Position numbers and translations under genes: made by a program. Below the pieces are notes generated by a model that worked only from the letters and a program-made list of their open reading frames with translations, searched no databases and was not told the origin of the DNA. 64,000 bases of DNA. Origin: Flavobacteriaceae bacterium MAR_2010_188 (GTDB lineage: Bacteria; Bacteroidota; Bacteroidia; Flavobacteriales; Flavobacteriaceae). Every line of letters begins with the position of its first letter. The first letter of the stretch is position 1. The stretch spans positions 1,364,001 to 1,428,000 of the forward strand of contig LT629302.1 in NCBI GenBank assembly GCA_900104375.1, in the 5' to 3' direction. Below, piece by piece: positions 38,741 through 48,476 of the stretch.

Positions 38741-39313
38741 TTGATACTAACCGACCAAAACACTGAGCAATTGTTAAATCTCTGCGATAGTGGAAACCAA
38801 CAGGCTCAAATGGAAATCTATAACCGATACTATAAAGCGATGTACAATACATCACTTAGAATAGTGAGGGATAGTTTTGAAGCTGAAGACATCATGCAAG
38901 AATCCTTTCTTACTGCTTTCTCCAAGCTTTCAACCTTAAATGAAAAGGCAACTTTTGGGGCGTGGTTAAAAAGGATTGTTATTAACAATAGCATTCAATA
39001 TTACAAAAAGAACAAAGCCAAGAAGGAAGAGTCATTAGATAATAAGATATATAAATTGAAAATCGCAGACGAGGTTTACGAAGAATCCAATCACACAAAC
39101 CAAAAAGCGAAAATGGTATTGGAATGCATGAAAGATTTAAAATCTAATTATCGCACCGGTTTGACCCTCCATTTAATTGAAGGTTATGATTATGAAGAAA
39201 TTTGTGAAATAATGGAAATCTCTTATGCTAATTGCAGAACGATGATTTCTAGAGCCAAAGAAAGCTTAAGAAAGAATTTACAACCCTTAGAAAAAAGTTT
39301 ATATGAAGGATAA
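38741..39313 (+). CDS. RNA polymerase sigma-70 family (ECF-type) sigma factor
   Basis: This 190-residue protein has sigma region 2 (~24-90; YNTSLRIVRDSFEAEDIMQE, the usual core- and -10-binding helix) and region 4 (~125-180; YDYEEICEIMEISYANCRTM, a helix-turn-helix). I use the TTG at 38741: an in-frame stop lies at 38735, and the first ATG would remove the N-terminal helix typical of the family (TEQLLNLCDSGNQQAQ). The next gene overlaps by 11 bp and encodes a likely membrane anti-sigma protein. The controlled genes probably include the rest of the operon. Confidence 0.9.
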   Translation: MILTDQNTEQLLNLCDSGNQQAQMEIYNRYYKAMYNTSLRIVRDSFEAEDIMQESFLTAFSKLSTLNEKATFGAWLKRIVINNSIQYYKKNKAKKEESLDNKIYKLKIADEVYEESNHTNQKAKMVLECMKDLKSNYRTGLTLHLIEGYDYEEICEIMEISYANCRTMISRAKESLRKNLQPLEKSLYEG

Positions 39314-39872
39314 AGAATTAGAAGATTTGTTCAAAGATTTACAAGGACAGTTCGATTTGGATAATCCAAATGACGGTCATAAGAGCAGATTCTTGGATAG
39401 GTTAAAATCACAGGATACTGAGGTGATCAAACAATCACGGTTTAATTATAGAACCCTATTTGTCCCAATCAGTTCTATTGCCGTTCTGCTTCTTCTATTT
39501 TTTAGCTTGAATTTTTTCCAAGCTGAAAGCGATAAAAATAATGGTCTTGCGGATGTTTCAACTGAAATGTCAAAGACAGAAAGTTTTTTCACTTCGGCAA
39601 TAAAGGAAAATCTCGAAAAGATTGAAGGAAAGAAAAATCCTGAAACCCAGAAAATAATTAGTGACGCCATGGCCCAAATGGAAGTTTTAGAAAAAGATTA
39701 TAAATCATTGCAGAAGGACCTAAAAGTTAGTGGAGACGACCAGAGGGTAATTTTTGCAATGATTTCAAACTTTCAAAATCGGGTAAATCTTTTACAGAAT
39801 ACATTAGAGCAAATCAATCAAATAACGAACATAAATAACAACAACACAGATGAAGACAGCAACACTATTTAA
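39303..39872 (+). CDS. Putative membrane anti-sigma factor
   Basis: This 189-residue protein has a short acidic cytoplasmic N-terminus (~1-50), one membrane segment (~51-68, LFVPISSIAVLLLLFFSLNF) and a charged periplasmic part (~70-189) predicted to be helical. It overlaps the sigma gene by 11 bp and the next gene by 23 bp. The layout is that of an anti-sigma factor that holds the sigma at the membrane, but no named anti-sigma domain is visible, so the function is inferred from position and shape. Confidence 0.7.
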   Translation: MKDKELEDLFKDLQGQFDLDNPNDGHKSRFLDRLKSQDTEVIKQSRFNYRTLFVPISSIAVLLLLFFSLNFFQAESDKNNGLADVSTEMSKTESFFTSAIKENLEKIEGKKNPETQKIISDAMAQMEVLEKDYKSLQKDLKVSGDDQRVIFAMISNFQNRVNLLQNTLEQINQITNINNNNTDEDSNTI

Positions 39873-40944
39873 AATTATATTCCTTTTATGCATTTTGCCT
39901 ACTATGGCTTTCGCTAGCGGAAACCGTGATTGGAGAGGAAAGTACACCAAAGAAAAATCTATAAAAAAAGAATTTAAGATCAACAAGGACGCCTGGCTTA
40001 AAATCATTAACAGTTATGGGGACATTACCGTAGTCACGAATAATGGAACGACAACAACTATTGATATCCAGATTAAGACCAATGGAGATAACGAGGACAA
40101 AGTCCAAAAAAAATTAGATGATATCAATGTAGAATTTCAAGCTTCGAGCAGTGAAGTTTACGCCAAAACAATTTTTGATAGCAGAAACAATAGTAGCTCT
40201 TGGTGGAGCTGGGGAAATAACAATAACGTTAATATGGAAGTAAATTACCGTATCAGCATCCCAATGACAAATTCCGTTAACCTCAACAATGATTATGGCA
40301 GCATAAATTTAGATAGGCTAGAAGGACGAGCAATATTGAACTGTGATTATGGTAAAATCACCACTAAAGAGTTAATGGCAGATAACAATTCTATTTCCTT
40401 CGATTATACCAATGATTCTTATTTTGAATACATTAAAACTGGAAAAATCAATTCCGACTACAGTAGTTTCACCGTAGCGAAGACTAAAAATCTAGATATT
40501 GAAGCAGATTATACAAAATCTAACGTAGAAATTAGTGAAAATATAAAGTACAATTGCGATTATGGCTCCATACGAGTGGAAAACGTAAATAACATAAGTG
40601 GCAATGGAGATTATCTAACCACGGTTATTGGCAAAGTTTATGGCAATTTAGAAATTGTTCAGGATTATGGATCAATCAGAGTAGAGGAATTAACAGAGAG
40701 TGCTGGCAATGTTTCGATTAATTCAGACTACGCCGGAATTGAATTAGGTTACAATTCTGCGTATAATTTTACCTTCGATATTCATCTAGATTATGGATCA
40801 TTAAGGAGTGAATCTGACCTCAACTTCAGTAAAAGAGTTGAAAAATCGTCAGACAAATATTATGTCGGCACCTATGGTTCGGGAGGCGGAAACAACGTAA
40901 AAATCGATTCGGACTATGGCAGTGTAACATTCAAAAAGAAATAA
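39850..40944 (+). CDS. Exported beta-solenoid-like protein (DUF4097-like) in sigma-factor operon
   Basis: This 364-residue protein starts with a signal peptide (IIFLLCILPTMAFASG). The mature part has regularly spaced short strands with the recurring motif DYGSI or DYGK (for example NNDYGSINLDRLEG, NCDYGSIRVENV, QDYGSIRVEELT, SDYGSVTFKKK), about every 20-40 residues. This suggests a right-handed beta-helix as in DUF4097 proteins. It overlaps the anti-sigma candidate and precedes a GIN-domain protein of similar shape. Probably a periplasmic or outer-membrane-associated envelope protein under control of the sigma factor. The molecular role is unknown. Confidence 0.8.
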   Translation: MKTATLFKIIFLLCILPTMAFASGNRDWRGKYTKEKSIKKEFKINKDAWLKIINSYGDITVVTNNGTTTTIDIQIKTNGDNEDKVQKKLDDINVEFQASSSEVYAKTIFDSRNNSSSWWSWGNNNNVNMEVNYRISIPMTNSVNLNNDYGSINLDRLEGRAILNCDYGKITTKELMADNNSISFDYTNDSYFEYIKTGKINSDYSSFTVAKTKNLDIEADYTKSNVEISENIKYNCDYGSIRVENVNNISGNGDYLTTVIGKVYGNLEIVQDYGSIRVEELTESAGNVSINSDYAGIELGYNSAYNFTFDIHLDYGSLRSESDLNFSKRVEKSSDKYYVGTYGSGGGNNVKIDSDYGSVTFKKK

Positions 40945-40974
40945 TATCTAATCAATCAACTAATTTAAGTTATC

Positions 40975-41706
40975 ATGAAAAAATCAATTTTAATTCTAGC
41001 GGTGCTATTAGCAAGCACAACCTTCACCTTTGCACAGTGGGGAAACAATTCAATAAAAGGTAATGGTAATATGAAAACCGAAACCAGAACAACATCTAAT
41101 TACGATGGCGTAAAATGTGCTGGTTCTTTTGATTATGTTTTGGTAAAAGGAACTGAGGGCAAAATAATCTTGGAAGGTGAAGAAAACTTATTGGAATACA
41201 TTGTTGTCGAAGTGAAAAACAATAATTTAATTATAAAAACAGAAGACAGAGTTAACTTAAGAACATCTAATAACAAAACTATAACGATTACAATTCCATT
41301 TGAAGAAATCGATGAAGTGGCATTGGCCGGGAGCGGCGACCTTCATAATGAAGATGTTATAAATAGCAATGATTTTGTAGCTGAACTTGCAGGTTCGGGC
41401 GATATGGTGCTGAAGGTAAATGCAAGTGAAGTTAAGGCAAGCATTGCTGGTTCTGGTGACCTTACCCTTACCGGTGAAACAAATAATTTAGAAGCTAAAG
41501 TTGCAGGTTCGGGCAATTTCCATGGGTTTGATTTCAATGCGAACAATGTTGAAGTTTCTGTTGCAGGTTCTGGAGATGCGGATGTGGTCTGTAATGGAGA
41601 ATTAAAAGCGAGAGTTGCAGGTTCGGGAGATATCACTTATAAAGGCAATCCTAAAAAAGAAGACACTAAAGTCTCTGGCTCAGGTGACGTTTCTTCTAGA
41701 AACTAA
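40975..41706 (+). CDS. Head GIN domain (DUF2807) exported protein
   Basis: This 243-residue protein has a signal peptide ending TFTFAQ, then the GIN domain: YDGVKCAGSFDYVLVKGTEG followed by a ladder of strands each marked by AGSGD (residues ~120 to 230, at least six copies). These proteins form a beta-helix and are common next to sigma/anti-sigma pairs in Bacteroidota, but their role is not established; envelope stress or polymer binding has been suggested. It is the last gene of the four-gene operon, 30 bp after its neighbour, with a terminator after it. Confidence 0.9.
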   Translation: MKKSILILAVLLASTTFTFAQWGNNSIKGNGNMKTETRTTSNYDGVKCAGSFDYVLVKGTEGKIILEGEENLLEYIVVEVKNNNLIIKTEDRVNLRTSNNKTITITIPFEEIDEVALAGSGDLHNEDVINSNDFVAELAGSGDMVLKVNASEVKASIAGSGDLTLTGETNNLEAKVAGSGNFHGFDFNANNVEVSVAGSGDADVVCNGELKARVAGSGDITYKGNPKKEDTKVSGSGDVSSRN

Positions 41707-41728
41707 AATATTACTCATCAATCAAAAG

Positions 41729-41761
41729 GAATAAGGCCAACATTTTTGTCGGCCTTTTTTT
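41729..41761. terminator. Bidirectional terminator between the GIN gene and the MFS gene
   Basis: An AAGGCC.AACA / TGT.GGCCTT stem with one mismatch on the plus strand (a G-U pair on the minus strand) is followed by a run of T on the plus strand. The genes converge here; the T-run reaches the MFS stop codon. Confidence 0.8.
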
Positions 41762-43079
41762 ATGCGATTGTATCAGGTTTTATATCCGTATTATGTCTAG
41801 GCACCCTAAATAATAGAAAAATTCCTATCAGGAAAAAAACAATTAAAAATAAGATCGAATTACGCATACTTCCAGTCACCTGATCAATCACCCCATAGAT
41901 TAGCATCCCAATCACGATTCCTATTTTTTCGGTAACATCATAAAAACTAAAATATGAGGTTGTATCTTTTGTCTCAGGCAAGAATTTCGAATAAGTAGAT
42001 CTAGCCAATGCTTGTATCCCACCCATAACCAGACCAACAAGACCTGCCGTAATATAAAATTGTATCGGCGTTTCTACAAAATAACCGTAAAAGCATAGTC
42101 CCATCCATATAAAGTTTACGAAAATAAGCGTGGGTATATTACCGAATTTGGCCGATGCTCTCGATGTTAGAACCGCTCCAGCTATCGCTACAATTTGAAT
42201 CACCAAGATACTCACAATTAATCCAGTTGTTTTTTCAGAATCACTTCCCCATGCTATTTCTTCTTCACCAAAATAAACCGCTACCAACATTATGGTTTGA
42301 ACTGCCATACTAAACGCGAAAAAGGCATATAAATATCTCTTTAATCGCAAATTGCCCTTCAACTGCTTCCACACGCTTCGTAATTCCTGAATTCCATTAA
42401 ATATTACAGATGAAGTTACCTTGTGACCTTTCGAGACACCTTTGGGCAGTATATAAAATGTATATTGACTAAAAAGTATCCACCACAAGCCTACGGTGAC
42501 AAAAGAATAACGCATCATTTGCATTTTTTCTTCACCGGTATCCTGGGTCATTACCATAGCCAGATTTGCAATCAATAGAATTACACTCCCTATATAACCC
42601 ATAGCAAATCCTTTGGCGCTTACTTTATCTTGTTGTTCTGACAAAGCAATATCCGGTAAATACGAATTATAAAACACCAAACTTCCCCAGTAACCAATCA
42701 ACCCCATAAAATAAAATAGTAGACTTAAATAGATTCTATCTAAGCTAAACCAGTATAACCCAATACATCCTGCGCCTCCGAAATAACAGAAAAACTTCAT
42801 GAAATTTTTCTTGTTACCAATATAATCAGCAATCCCTGAGAGTATCGGTGAAATAATGGCGACGACAAGGAAAGTGAAGGCTGTTACAAAAGTTATGAGC
42901 GCAGTACTCTTAAATTCGAAATTAAAGGCATCAACCTTTTTAATTGAATCCAAGAAAAGCGCCGAATAGAAAATAGGAAAAATTGAAGATACAATGGTGA
43001 GAGTATAAACCGAATTGGCCCAATCATAGAATGCCCAGGCATTTAACAATTTTTTATTCCCCTTCTCAAGTGTAGCCAT
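41760..43079 (-). CDS. MFS transporter, UMF1/Atg22-like family
   Basis: This 439-residue integral membrane protein has about 12 hydrophobic segments. The N-terminal signature LLNAWAFYDWANSVYTLTI and the later QALARSTYSKFLPE motif between helices are those of the UMF1 family, related to the yeast vacuolar exporter Atg22. Substrates of the bacterial members are unknown, and amino acids or other small molecules are possible. It lies 71 bp downstream of the M48 gene but beyond a strong terminator, so it probably has its own promoter. Confidence 0.88.
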   Translation of the reverse strand: MATLEKGNKKLLNAWAFYDWANSVYTLTIVSSIFPIFYSALFLDSIKKVDAFNFEFKSTALITFVTAFTFLVVAIISPILSGIADYIGNKKNFMKFFCYFGGAGCIGLYWFSLDRIYLSLLFYFMGLIGYWGSLVFYNSYLPDIALSEQQDKVSAKGFAMGYIGSVILLIANLAMVMTQDTGEEKMQMMRYSFVTVGLWWILFSQYTFYILPKGVSKGHKVTSSVIFNGIQELRSVWKQLKGNLRLKRYLYAFFAFSMAVQTIMLVAVYFGEEEIAWGSDSEKTTGLIVSILVIQIVAIAGAVLTSRASAKFGNIPTLIFVNFIWMGLCFYGYFVETPIQFYITAGLVGLVMGGIQALARSTYSKFLPETKDTTSYFSFYDVTEKIGIVIGMLIYGVIDQVTGSMRNSILFLIVFFLIGIFLLFRVPRHNTDIKPDTIA

Positions 43080-43110
43080 AAAAAAAAGCTGCTCATTTAT
43101 GAGCAGCTTC
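43080..43110 (-). terminator. Terminator of the M48 peptidase gene
   Basis: AAGCTGCTCAT (43086-43096) and ATGAGCAGCTT (43099-43109) form a perfect stem. On the minus strand it is followed by a long T-run. It lies 40 bases after the peptidase stop. Confidence 0.9.
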
Positions 43111-43150
43111 TAATGTAGTCAAAAAATATTATAATGCTATTTTATGTTTA

Positions 43151-43969
43151 TTATTTGAAAGATGTAACGCCGTATTTAGCAGCTTCAACCTTAGCATTCG
43201 GTGCCCATCTTCTAAGATTTGCGATACGCGTATCGTTAGAAGGGTGAGTACTTAAGAATTCTGGCGGAGCTTGTCCTCCACTGTTAGCTTTCATTCTCAT
43301 CCATAAGTTGGCTGCTTCTTCTGGATTATACCCAGCGATCGCCATCAAAGTCAAACCAATTTCATCTGCTTGAGTTTCATGAGATCTGCTGAACGGTAAC
43401 ATCACACCAACAGTTGAACCAAGACCATATGCTTGATTAAAAGCATTTCTCTTTTGTGGGTCACTTATAGCAACATTACCTGCTACGGCTCCAATTTGTT
43501 GTAGCATACCAGCACTCATACGTTGCTGACCGTGGTTTGCCAAGGCATGAGCAACCTCATGTCCCATAATAGCTGCTAGACCGGTTTCTCCTTGTGCAAT
43601 TGGTAATATCCCAGTATAGACAACAATTTTACCTCCTGGCATACACCAAGCATTAACGGTTTCGTCATTCACTAGTTTGTATTCCCATTTATAATCTCCA
43701 AGGTAACCTTGGTATCCATTAGCATTTAACCATCTTTCTGCAGCAGTAGCGATTCTTTGTCCAACGCGGTCTACCATGGCAGATTCTGCAGTCCCGGTCA
43801 CAACTTTATTCTCACTTAAGAACTGATCATATTGAGCAAACGCCATCGGGAAAATCTGTGAATTCGGCACTAACGCTAAAGTCTTATTTCCTGTAAATGG
43901 ATTGGTCTTACAAGCGATAGCCGTCAAAACCAAAGCAAAAACCAAAAGTATTTTTGTAGTTTTCATCAT
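43151..43969 (-). CDS. M48 family metallopeptidase lipoprotein
   Basis: This 272-residue protein has a lipobox (LVLTAIACKTN, Cys at ~20) and the zinc motif GHEVAHALANHGQQR, with the third ligand in SHETQADEIGL. The motif and length match the M48C group (LoiP/BepA/YcaL-like), periplasmic proteases attached to a membrane that act in outer-membrane protein quality control. The start could also be the second Met. An 8-bp inverted repeat lies just upstream at 43999-44017. Confidence 0.92.
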   Translation of the reverse strand: MMKTTKILLVFALVLTAIACKTNPFTGNKTLALVPNSQIFPMAFAQYDQFLSENKVVTGTAESAMVDRVGQRIATAAERWLNANGYQGYLGDYKWEYKLVNDETVNAWCMPGGKIVVYTGILPIAQGETGLAAIMGHEVAHALANHGQQRMSAGMLQQIGAVAGNVAISDPQKRNAFNQAYGLGSTVGVMLPFSRSHETQADEIGLTLMAIAGYNPEEAANLWMRMKANSGGQAPPEFLSTHPSNDTRIANLRRWAPNAKVEAAKYGVTSFK

Positions 43970-43998
43970 TAAAAATTTAAATTAATAATCCTTTTTTG

Positions 43999-44017
43999 TT
44001 TAGGATTCGATCCTAAA
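43999..44017 (-). promoter_or_regulatory. Inverted repeat upstream of the M48 peptidase gene
   Basis: TTTAGGAT and ATCCTAAA surround a 3-base centre. No T-run follows on either strand, so a terminator is unlikely. The position, 30-48 bases before the M48 start, suits an operator; the regulator is unknown. Confidence 0.4.
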
Positions 44018-44058
44018 ATTACTAATTAAGGTTTCAGGGAATTAACGCTATAAATATA

Positions 44059-46464
44059 TTATTTACCCATTATAAATAGTTGAGAGAAATTCTTCTCGAT
44101 AACCATTGTGTTATCACTATCTATGTTCACTTCGCTCATATTCATCTTAACATTATCTAACTGAATGCTTTCAACTTCAAACGGCAATCCATGAAACTTT
44201 AATTTAAAGGTTTTATAAGTGGTGGTGAATTTTCCTTCCTTATGTTGTTGAATAATCAATTGATTTGGTTTACCGGTCAACTTGAAGCTTCTTAGACTGT
44301 ACCTACCCTTAGTATAATCATACCCATCATGGGAATCATCATATAAGGTCGAAGTTTCTTTACCTTCTTTGTAGTATACATCTAAATCCACTTGTTCAAT
44401 GATCTTTTCGCCAACATATTGCTGAACTGGATATTTTGGAATTATTGCTCCTTCTTTAATAAAAATCGGCATTTCTTCGATATCCGCATCCACCCACATC
44501 TCTTTTCCACCTTTAACAATTGTACTATTCCAAAAATTGTACCAATTGCCGCGAGGCACGTACATTCGACGTCCGCGAGCGTTCGGTTCTAAAATTGGGC
44601 ACACTAAAATCTGGCTTCCGTAGATAAATTCGTCGGTTCTATAATGAGTATGCACATCGTGCTGATCATAGAGCACCAGAGATTGTATAAGAGGCGTTCC
44701 ATGGTTAACGTATCTCCAAAAAGCAGAATATAAATAAGGTAATAATTGATATCTAATGTTGATGAATTTTCTAACGATAGATGTAACATCTTCATCGAAA
44801 GTCCAAGGTTCTTGATCGCCGTGATCGCCAGAAGAATGAACCCTACAAAAAGGATGAAAAACTCCCAATTGAATCCAACGTGCAAATAATTCGCCATGCG
44901 GCTGCTCTGCAAAGCCTCCAATATCACTTCCTGCAAAGGAATAGCCAGACATTGCCAATCGCTGAACTTGTATGTTAGCAATCCATAGATGTTCCCAGGT
45001 TGCAACATTGTCTCCAGTCCAAGTTGAAGTATAACGTTGGGTACCCGCGTAAGCAGAACGTGTAATTACAAAAGGTCTTTTTGGAAACGAAAATTTCTTT
45101 AACCCTTGGTAGGTTGCCCGTGCCATTTGCATTCCATAAATATTATGGGCTTTTCTATGACTACAAGGATTCCCATCGTAATCGTGTCTTACATCATCAG
45201 GAAATGTTTTATTGGGAACCTCCATGACCGCAGGCTCATTCATATCATTCCAGACCCCTTTGATGCCAATATCTTCAATCAATTCTTTGAAAAGATTAGA
45301 CCACCATTCTCGAACTTCTGGATTTGTAAAATCTGGAAAATAACATTCACCAGGCCATACTTTTCCTTTCATATACGGACCGTCAGCCCTTTTACAGAAA
45401 TAGTCTTTTTCTAGTGCTTCCTTAAATATAGCGTAGTCTTTATCTATCTTAATCCCTGGATCAATGATGGCCACTGTTTTAAAGCCTTCATCCAATAGTT
45501 CTTTAACCATTCTTTTTGGATCAGGAAAATGATTTAGATTCCATGTAAAGCATCTAAAACCTTCCATATAATCGATATCCAAATACAAAGCATCACAAGG
45601 AATTTTTAAATCCCGAAATTTTTTCGCGATTTCTTTAACCTTGCTTTCTGGATAGTAACTCCATTTACATTGATGAAACCCAAGTGCCCATAATGGTGGC
45701 AGCTGATGTGGTTTTCCGGTTAAATCCGTATAGCTCTCAACAACGTCGCGCATCTTAGGACCATAGATAAAATAATAATCCATTTCTCCTCCTTGCGCCC
45801 AGAAACTAGTGACGTTTCTTCTTTCTGAAGCAAAATCAAAATAAGTCCTAAAGGTGTTATCGAAGAAAACCCCATATGCTTTACCATCAACCAAAGACGT
45901 ATAAAATGGAATAGCTTTATAAATCGGGTCAGTATCTTTGCCATAAGCATAAGAATCCGTCACCCAGTTCTGGTATCTTTTTCCTTTAAGATTAAGGTGA
46001 TTTGGTTTGTCTCCCAAACCAAAATAACTCTCGCCATCCTGAGCAATTTTGCTCATTTTCACAATATTGCCGCCAAACTTATAGCTTTCTTCCCAATGAA
46101 AACCAAGTTCATCTTGATTTATGAGTTCATTAGTTTTAGCATCGTAAATCGCAATCTTTAAATCTTGTTTTGAGATTAAACATGAAAGTTTCGCAGTAGT
46201 GACTTTATAATAAAGTTCAGATTCTTCAATACTGAGTTCATTATAACCTGTACTTGCATATTTGGTAATGGCATAAGAGAAATCCTTGCCAAATGTTCCG
46301 CTTGTGGTAAATCTAAATCGCAACACAGAATCCCTGATAATCCTAAGTTGCAGAATTACATCATTATCGGTGAAAAAAAATATGGTATCAATATCCTTTC
46401 TAAAGGAAACAACCTTCCCTGGATACAAGTTCCCCTTCTGCTCTAATTCGGTGTTTACAATCAT
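44059..46464 (-). CDS. Glycoside hydrolase family 31 alpha-glucosidase
   Basis: This 801-residue protein has the GH31 core: substrate strands YLDIDYMEGFRCFTW, the nucleophile in GVWNDMNEP, the acid/base region WTGDNVATWEHL and SFAGSDIGGF. An N-terminal beta-sandwich and C-terminal beta domains bring it to normal length. No signal peptide is visible, so it is probably cytoplasmic and works on alpha-glucosides or glucan ends. It follows glgE-maltokinase-glgB, 101 bp after glgB, which suggests a part in alpha-glucan turnover in the same pathway. Alpha-glucosidase is likely; alpha-xylosidase or transglucosidase activity cannot be excluded. Confidence 0.92.
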   Translation of the reverse strand: MIVNTELEQKGNLYPGKVVSFRKDIDTIFFFTDNDVILQLRIIRDSVLRFRFTTSGTFGKDFSYAITKYASTGYNELSIEESELYYKVTTAKLSCLISKQDLKIAIYDAKTNELINQDELGFHWEESYKFGGNIVKMSKIAQDGESYFGLGDKPNHLNLKGKRYQNWVTDSYAYGKDTDPIYKAIPFYTSLVDGKAYGVFFDNTFRTYFDFASERRNVTSFWAQGGEMDYYFIYGPKMRDVVESYTDLTGKPHQLPPLWALGFHQCKWSYYPESKVKEIAKKFRDLKIPCDALYLDIDYMEGFRCFTWNLNHFPDPKRMVKELLDEGFKTVAIIDPGIKIDKDYAIFKEALEKDYFCKRADGPYMKGKVWPGECYFPDFTNPEVREWWSNLFKELIEDIGIKGVWNDMNEPAVMEVPNKTFPDDVRHDYDGNPCSHRKAHNIYGMQMARATYQGLKKFSFPKRPFVITRSAYAGTQRYTSTWTGDNVATWEHLWIANIQVQRLAMSGYSFAGSDIGGFAEQPHGELFARWIQLGVFHPFCRVHSSGDHGDQEPWTFDEDVTSIVRKFINIRYQLLPYLYSAFWRYVNHGTPLIQSLVLYDQHDVHTHYRTDEFIYGSQILVCPILEPNARGRRMYVPRGNWYNFWNSTIVKGGKEMWVDADIEEMPIFIKEGAIIPKYPVQQYVGEKIIEQVDLDVYYKEGKETSTLYDDSHDGYDYTKGRYSLRSFKLTGKPNQLIIQQHKEGKFTTTYKTFKLKFHGLPFEVESIQLDNVKMNMSEVNIDSDNTMVIEKNFSQLFIMGK

Positions 46465-46565
46465 ATTAAATAGGTATGTAAAAACAAAAAAACGTATAAG
46501 TTTCTATATAAAAAATTTTAATACGCTTAATTATCAACTATAACGATTTCGAAAAAAACCTAATG

Positions 46566-48473
46566 TCATTTGTATTTAAAAACAACCATTGCCAAAGGCG
46601 GAATGGTGATTACAGCAGACTGATCTCTAAACTGCCAAGACTGATCTTCCGATTTAATTGTTTTGTTTGAATACTCTCCAGAACCGTGGTAACCTTTTTT
46701 ATCACTATTAAAGATTTCTTTGAGAGTTCCTTTATGCGGAAGACCCATTCTGTAAGAATCTCTAGGGATTGGAGTCATATTACAAGCGATTATTAAATCG
46801 TCAGTTTCATTTAAACCTCTCCTTATAAACACCAATACTGAATTTTCGGCATCATTGTAATCTATCCATTGAAAACCTTCCGATGAAAATTGCTTCTCAT
46901 ACAAGGCTGGTTCAGTTTTATAAAGTTTATTAAGATCTCTTATAAGATTTTGAGTGCCTTTGTGAACATCATAATCCAGAATATGCCAATCTAGGCTCTG
47001 TTGAAAATTCCACTCAGACATCTGACCAAATTCGGCCCCTTGAAATAAGAGTTTTGTACCCGGATGGGTAAACATGTAAGAATATAAAAGTCGAAGATTT
47101 GCAAAGCGTTGCCACTCATCCCCAGGCATTCTGCCTACAATGGACTGCTTCCCGTAAACAACCTCATCATGCGATAATGGAAGCATAAAGTTTTCAGTGA
47201 AGGCGTAGGTCATACTGAATGTCAAATCATTTTGATGATGTTTTCTGTAAACTGGTTCTTTAGCAAAATATTGAAGGGTATCGTGCATCCATCCCATCAT
47301 CCATTTCATCCCGAAACCTAAACCTCCTAAAAAGGTCGGTTTAGAAACCATAGGAAATGACGTGGATTCTTCGGCAATAGTTTGAACATCTGGGAAGCTT
47401 TTATAAACTTCCTCGTTCATTTCTTTCATAAAAGCAATCGCTTCCAAGTTTTCCCTGCCTCCATAAATATTTGCATCCCATTCTCCTTCGTCCCTAGAAT
47501 AATCCAGGAAGAGCATTGAAGCTACCGCATCTACCCTTAGACCATCTGCATGATATTGATCCAACCAAAAAATTGCGTTACTTATCAGAAACGATTTCAC
47601 TTCATTTCTTCCATAATTAAAGATTAAACTCTTCCAATCGGGATGATAGCCCCTTTTTCTGTCCGGATGCTCATAAAGAGCAGATCCATCAAAAAAGCCA
47701 AGCCCATGAGCGTCTTCCGGAAAATGCGAAGGAACCCAATCTAAAATGATTCCGATATCGGCTTGGTGTAATTTATCTACCAGTAACTTAAATTCATCTG
47801 GATATCCAAATCGAGATGTTGGAGCAAAATAACCAGTTAACTGATAACCCCAAGACGGGTCATACGGAAATTCCATTATCGGCATTAACTCTACGTGAGT
47901 AAAATTCATATCCTTTACGTAAGCGACCAATTGATCAGCAAGCTCAACGTAAGACAAGAACCGGCCTTCTTCGATGTGTTTTTTCCAAGACCCCAAATGA
48001 ACTTCGTAAACAGAATAGGGAGCATCCAAAGCATTATTCTTTTTACGCTTTTTCATCCACTTAGAATCCTTCCAAGAATAATCATCTTCCCAAACTATGG
48101 ATGCAGTACTCGGCGGGTGCTCACTGCGTCTGGCATAAGGATCGGCCTTTTCTGTTTTTATATCGTTATTACTACTTTGAATCTTATATTTATACTGGTT
48201 TCCTTTGCCTACTCCTGGAATAAATCCTTCCCACACGCCACTTTCGTCCCATCTCACATTTAGCTTATGATCACCTTCAATCCAATAATTAAAATCACCT
48301 ACCACAGAAACATGCTTGGCGCTTGGCGCCCAAACTGCGAAATAAGTTCCCTCTACCCCGTTTACTTTCATGGGATGAGAGCCAAATTTCTCGTATAAAC
48401 GATAATGCTTTCCTGCCTTAAAAAGATTGATATCAAATTCTGAAAATAAACTGTATGCTATTACTTCTGCCAT
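46566..48473 (-). CDS. glgB: 1,4-alpha-glucan branching enzyme
   Basis: This 635-residue GH13 enzyme has an N-terminal CBM48 domain (~20-125; GTYFAVWAPSAKHVSVVGDF) and a catalytic barrel with DWVPSHFP, GLRVDAVASMLF (nucleophile Asp), TIAEESTSFP (acid Glu) and LPLSHDEVVYGK. A C-terminal beta domain follows. It adds alpha-1,6 branches to linear alpha-glucan. It lies 3 bp from the maltokinase gene, in the GlgE cluster, where it would branch the chains GlgE makes. Confidence 0.96.
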   Translation of the reverse strand: MAEVIAYSLFSEFDINLFKAGKHYRLYEKFGSHPMKVNGVEGTYFAVWAPSAKHVSVVGDFNYWIEGDHKLNVRWDESGVWEGFIPGVGKGNQYKYKIQSSNNDIKTEKADPYARRSEHPPSTASIVWEDDYSWKDSKWMKKRKKNNALDAPYSVYEVHLGSWKKHIEEGRFLSYVELADQLVAYVKDMNFTHVELMPIMEFPYDPSWGYQLTGYFAPTSRFGYPDEFKLLVDKLHQADIGIILDWVPSHFPEDAHGLGFFDGSALYEHPDRKRGYHPDWKSLIFNYGRNEVKSFLISNAIFWLDQYHADGLRVDAVASMLFLDYSRDEGEWDANIYGGRENLEAIAFMKEMNEEVYKSFPDVQTIAEESTSFPMVSKPTFLGGLGFGMKWMMGWMHDTLQYFAKEPVYRKHHQNDLTFSMTYAFTENFMLPLSHDEVVYGKQSIVGRMPGDEWQRFANLRLLYSYMFTHPGTKLLFQGAEFGQMSEWNFQQSLDWHILDYDVHKGTQNLIRDLNKLYKTEPALYEKQFSSEGFQWIDYNDAENSVLVFIRRGLNETDDLIIACNMTPIPRDSYRMGLPHKGTLKEIFNSDKKGYHGSGEYSNKTIKSEDQSWQFRDQSAVITIPPLAMVVFKYK

Positions 48474-48476
48474 TAG

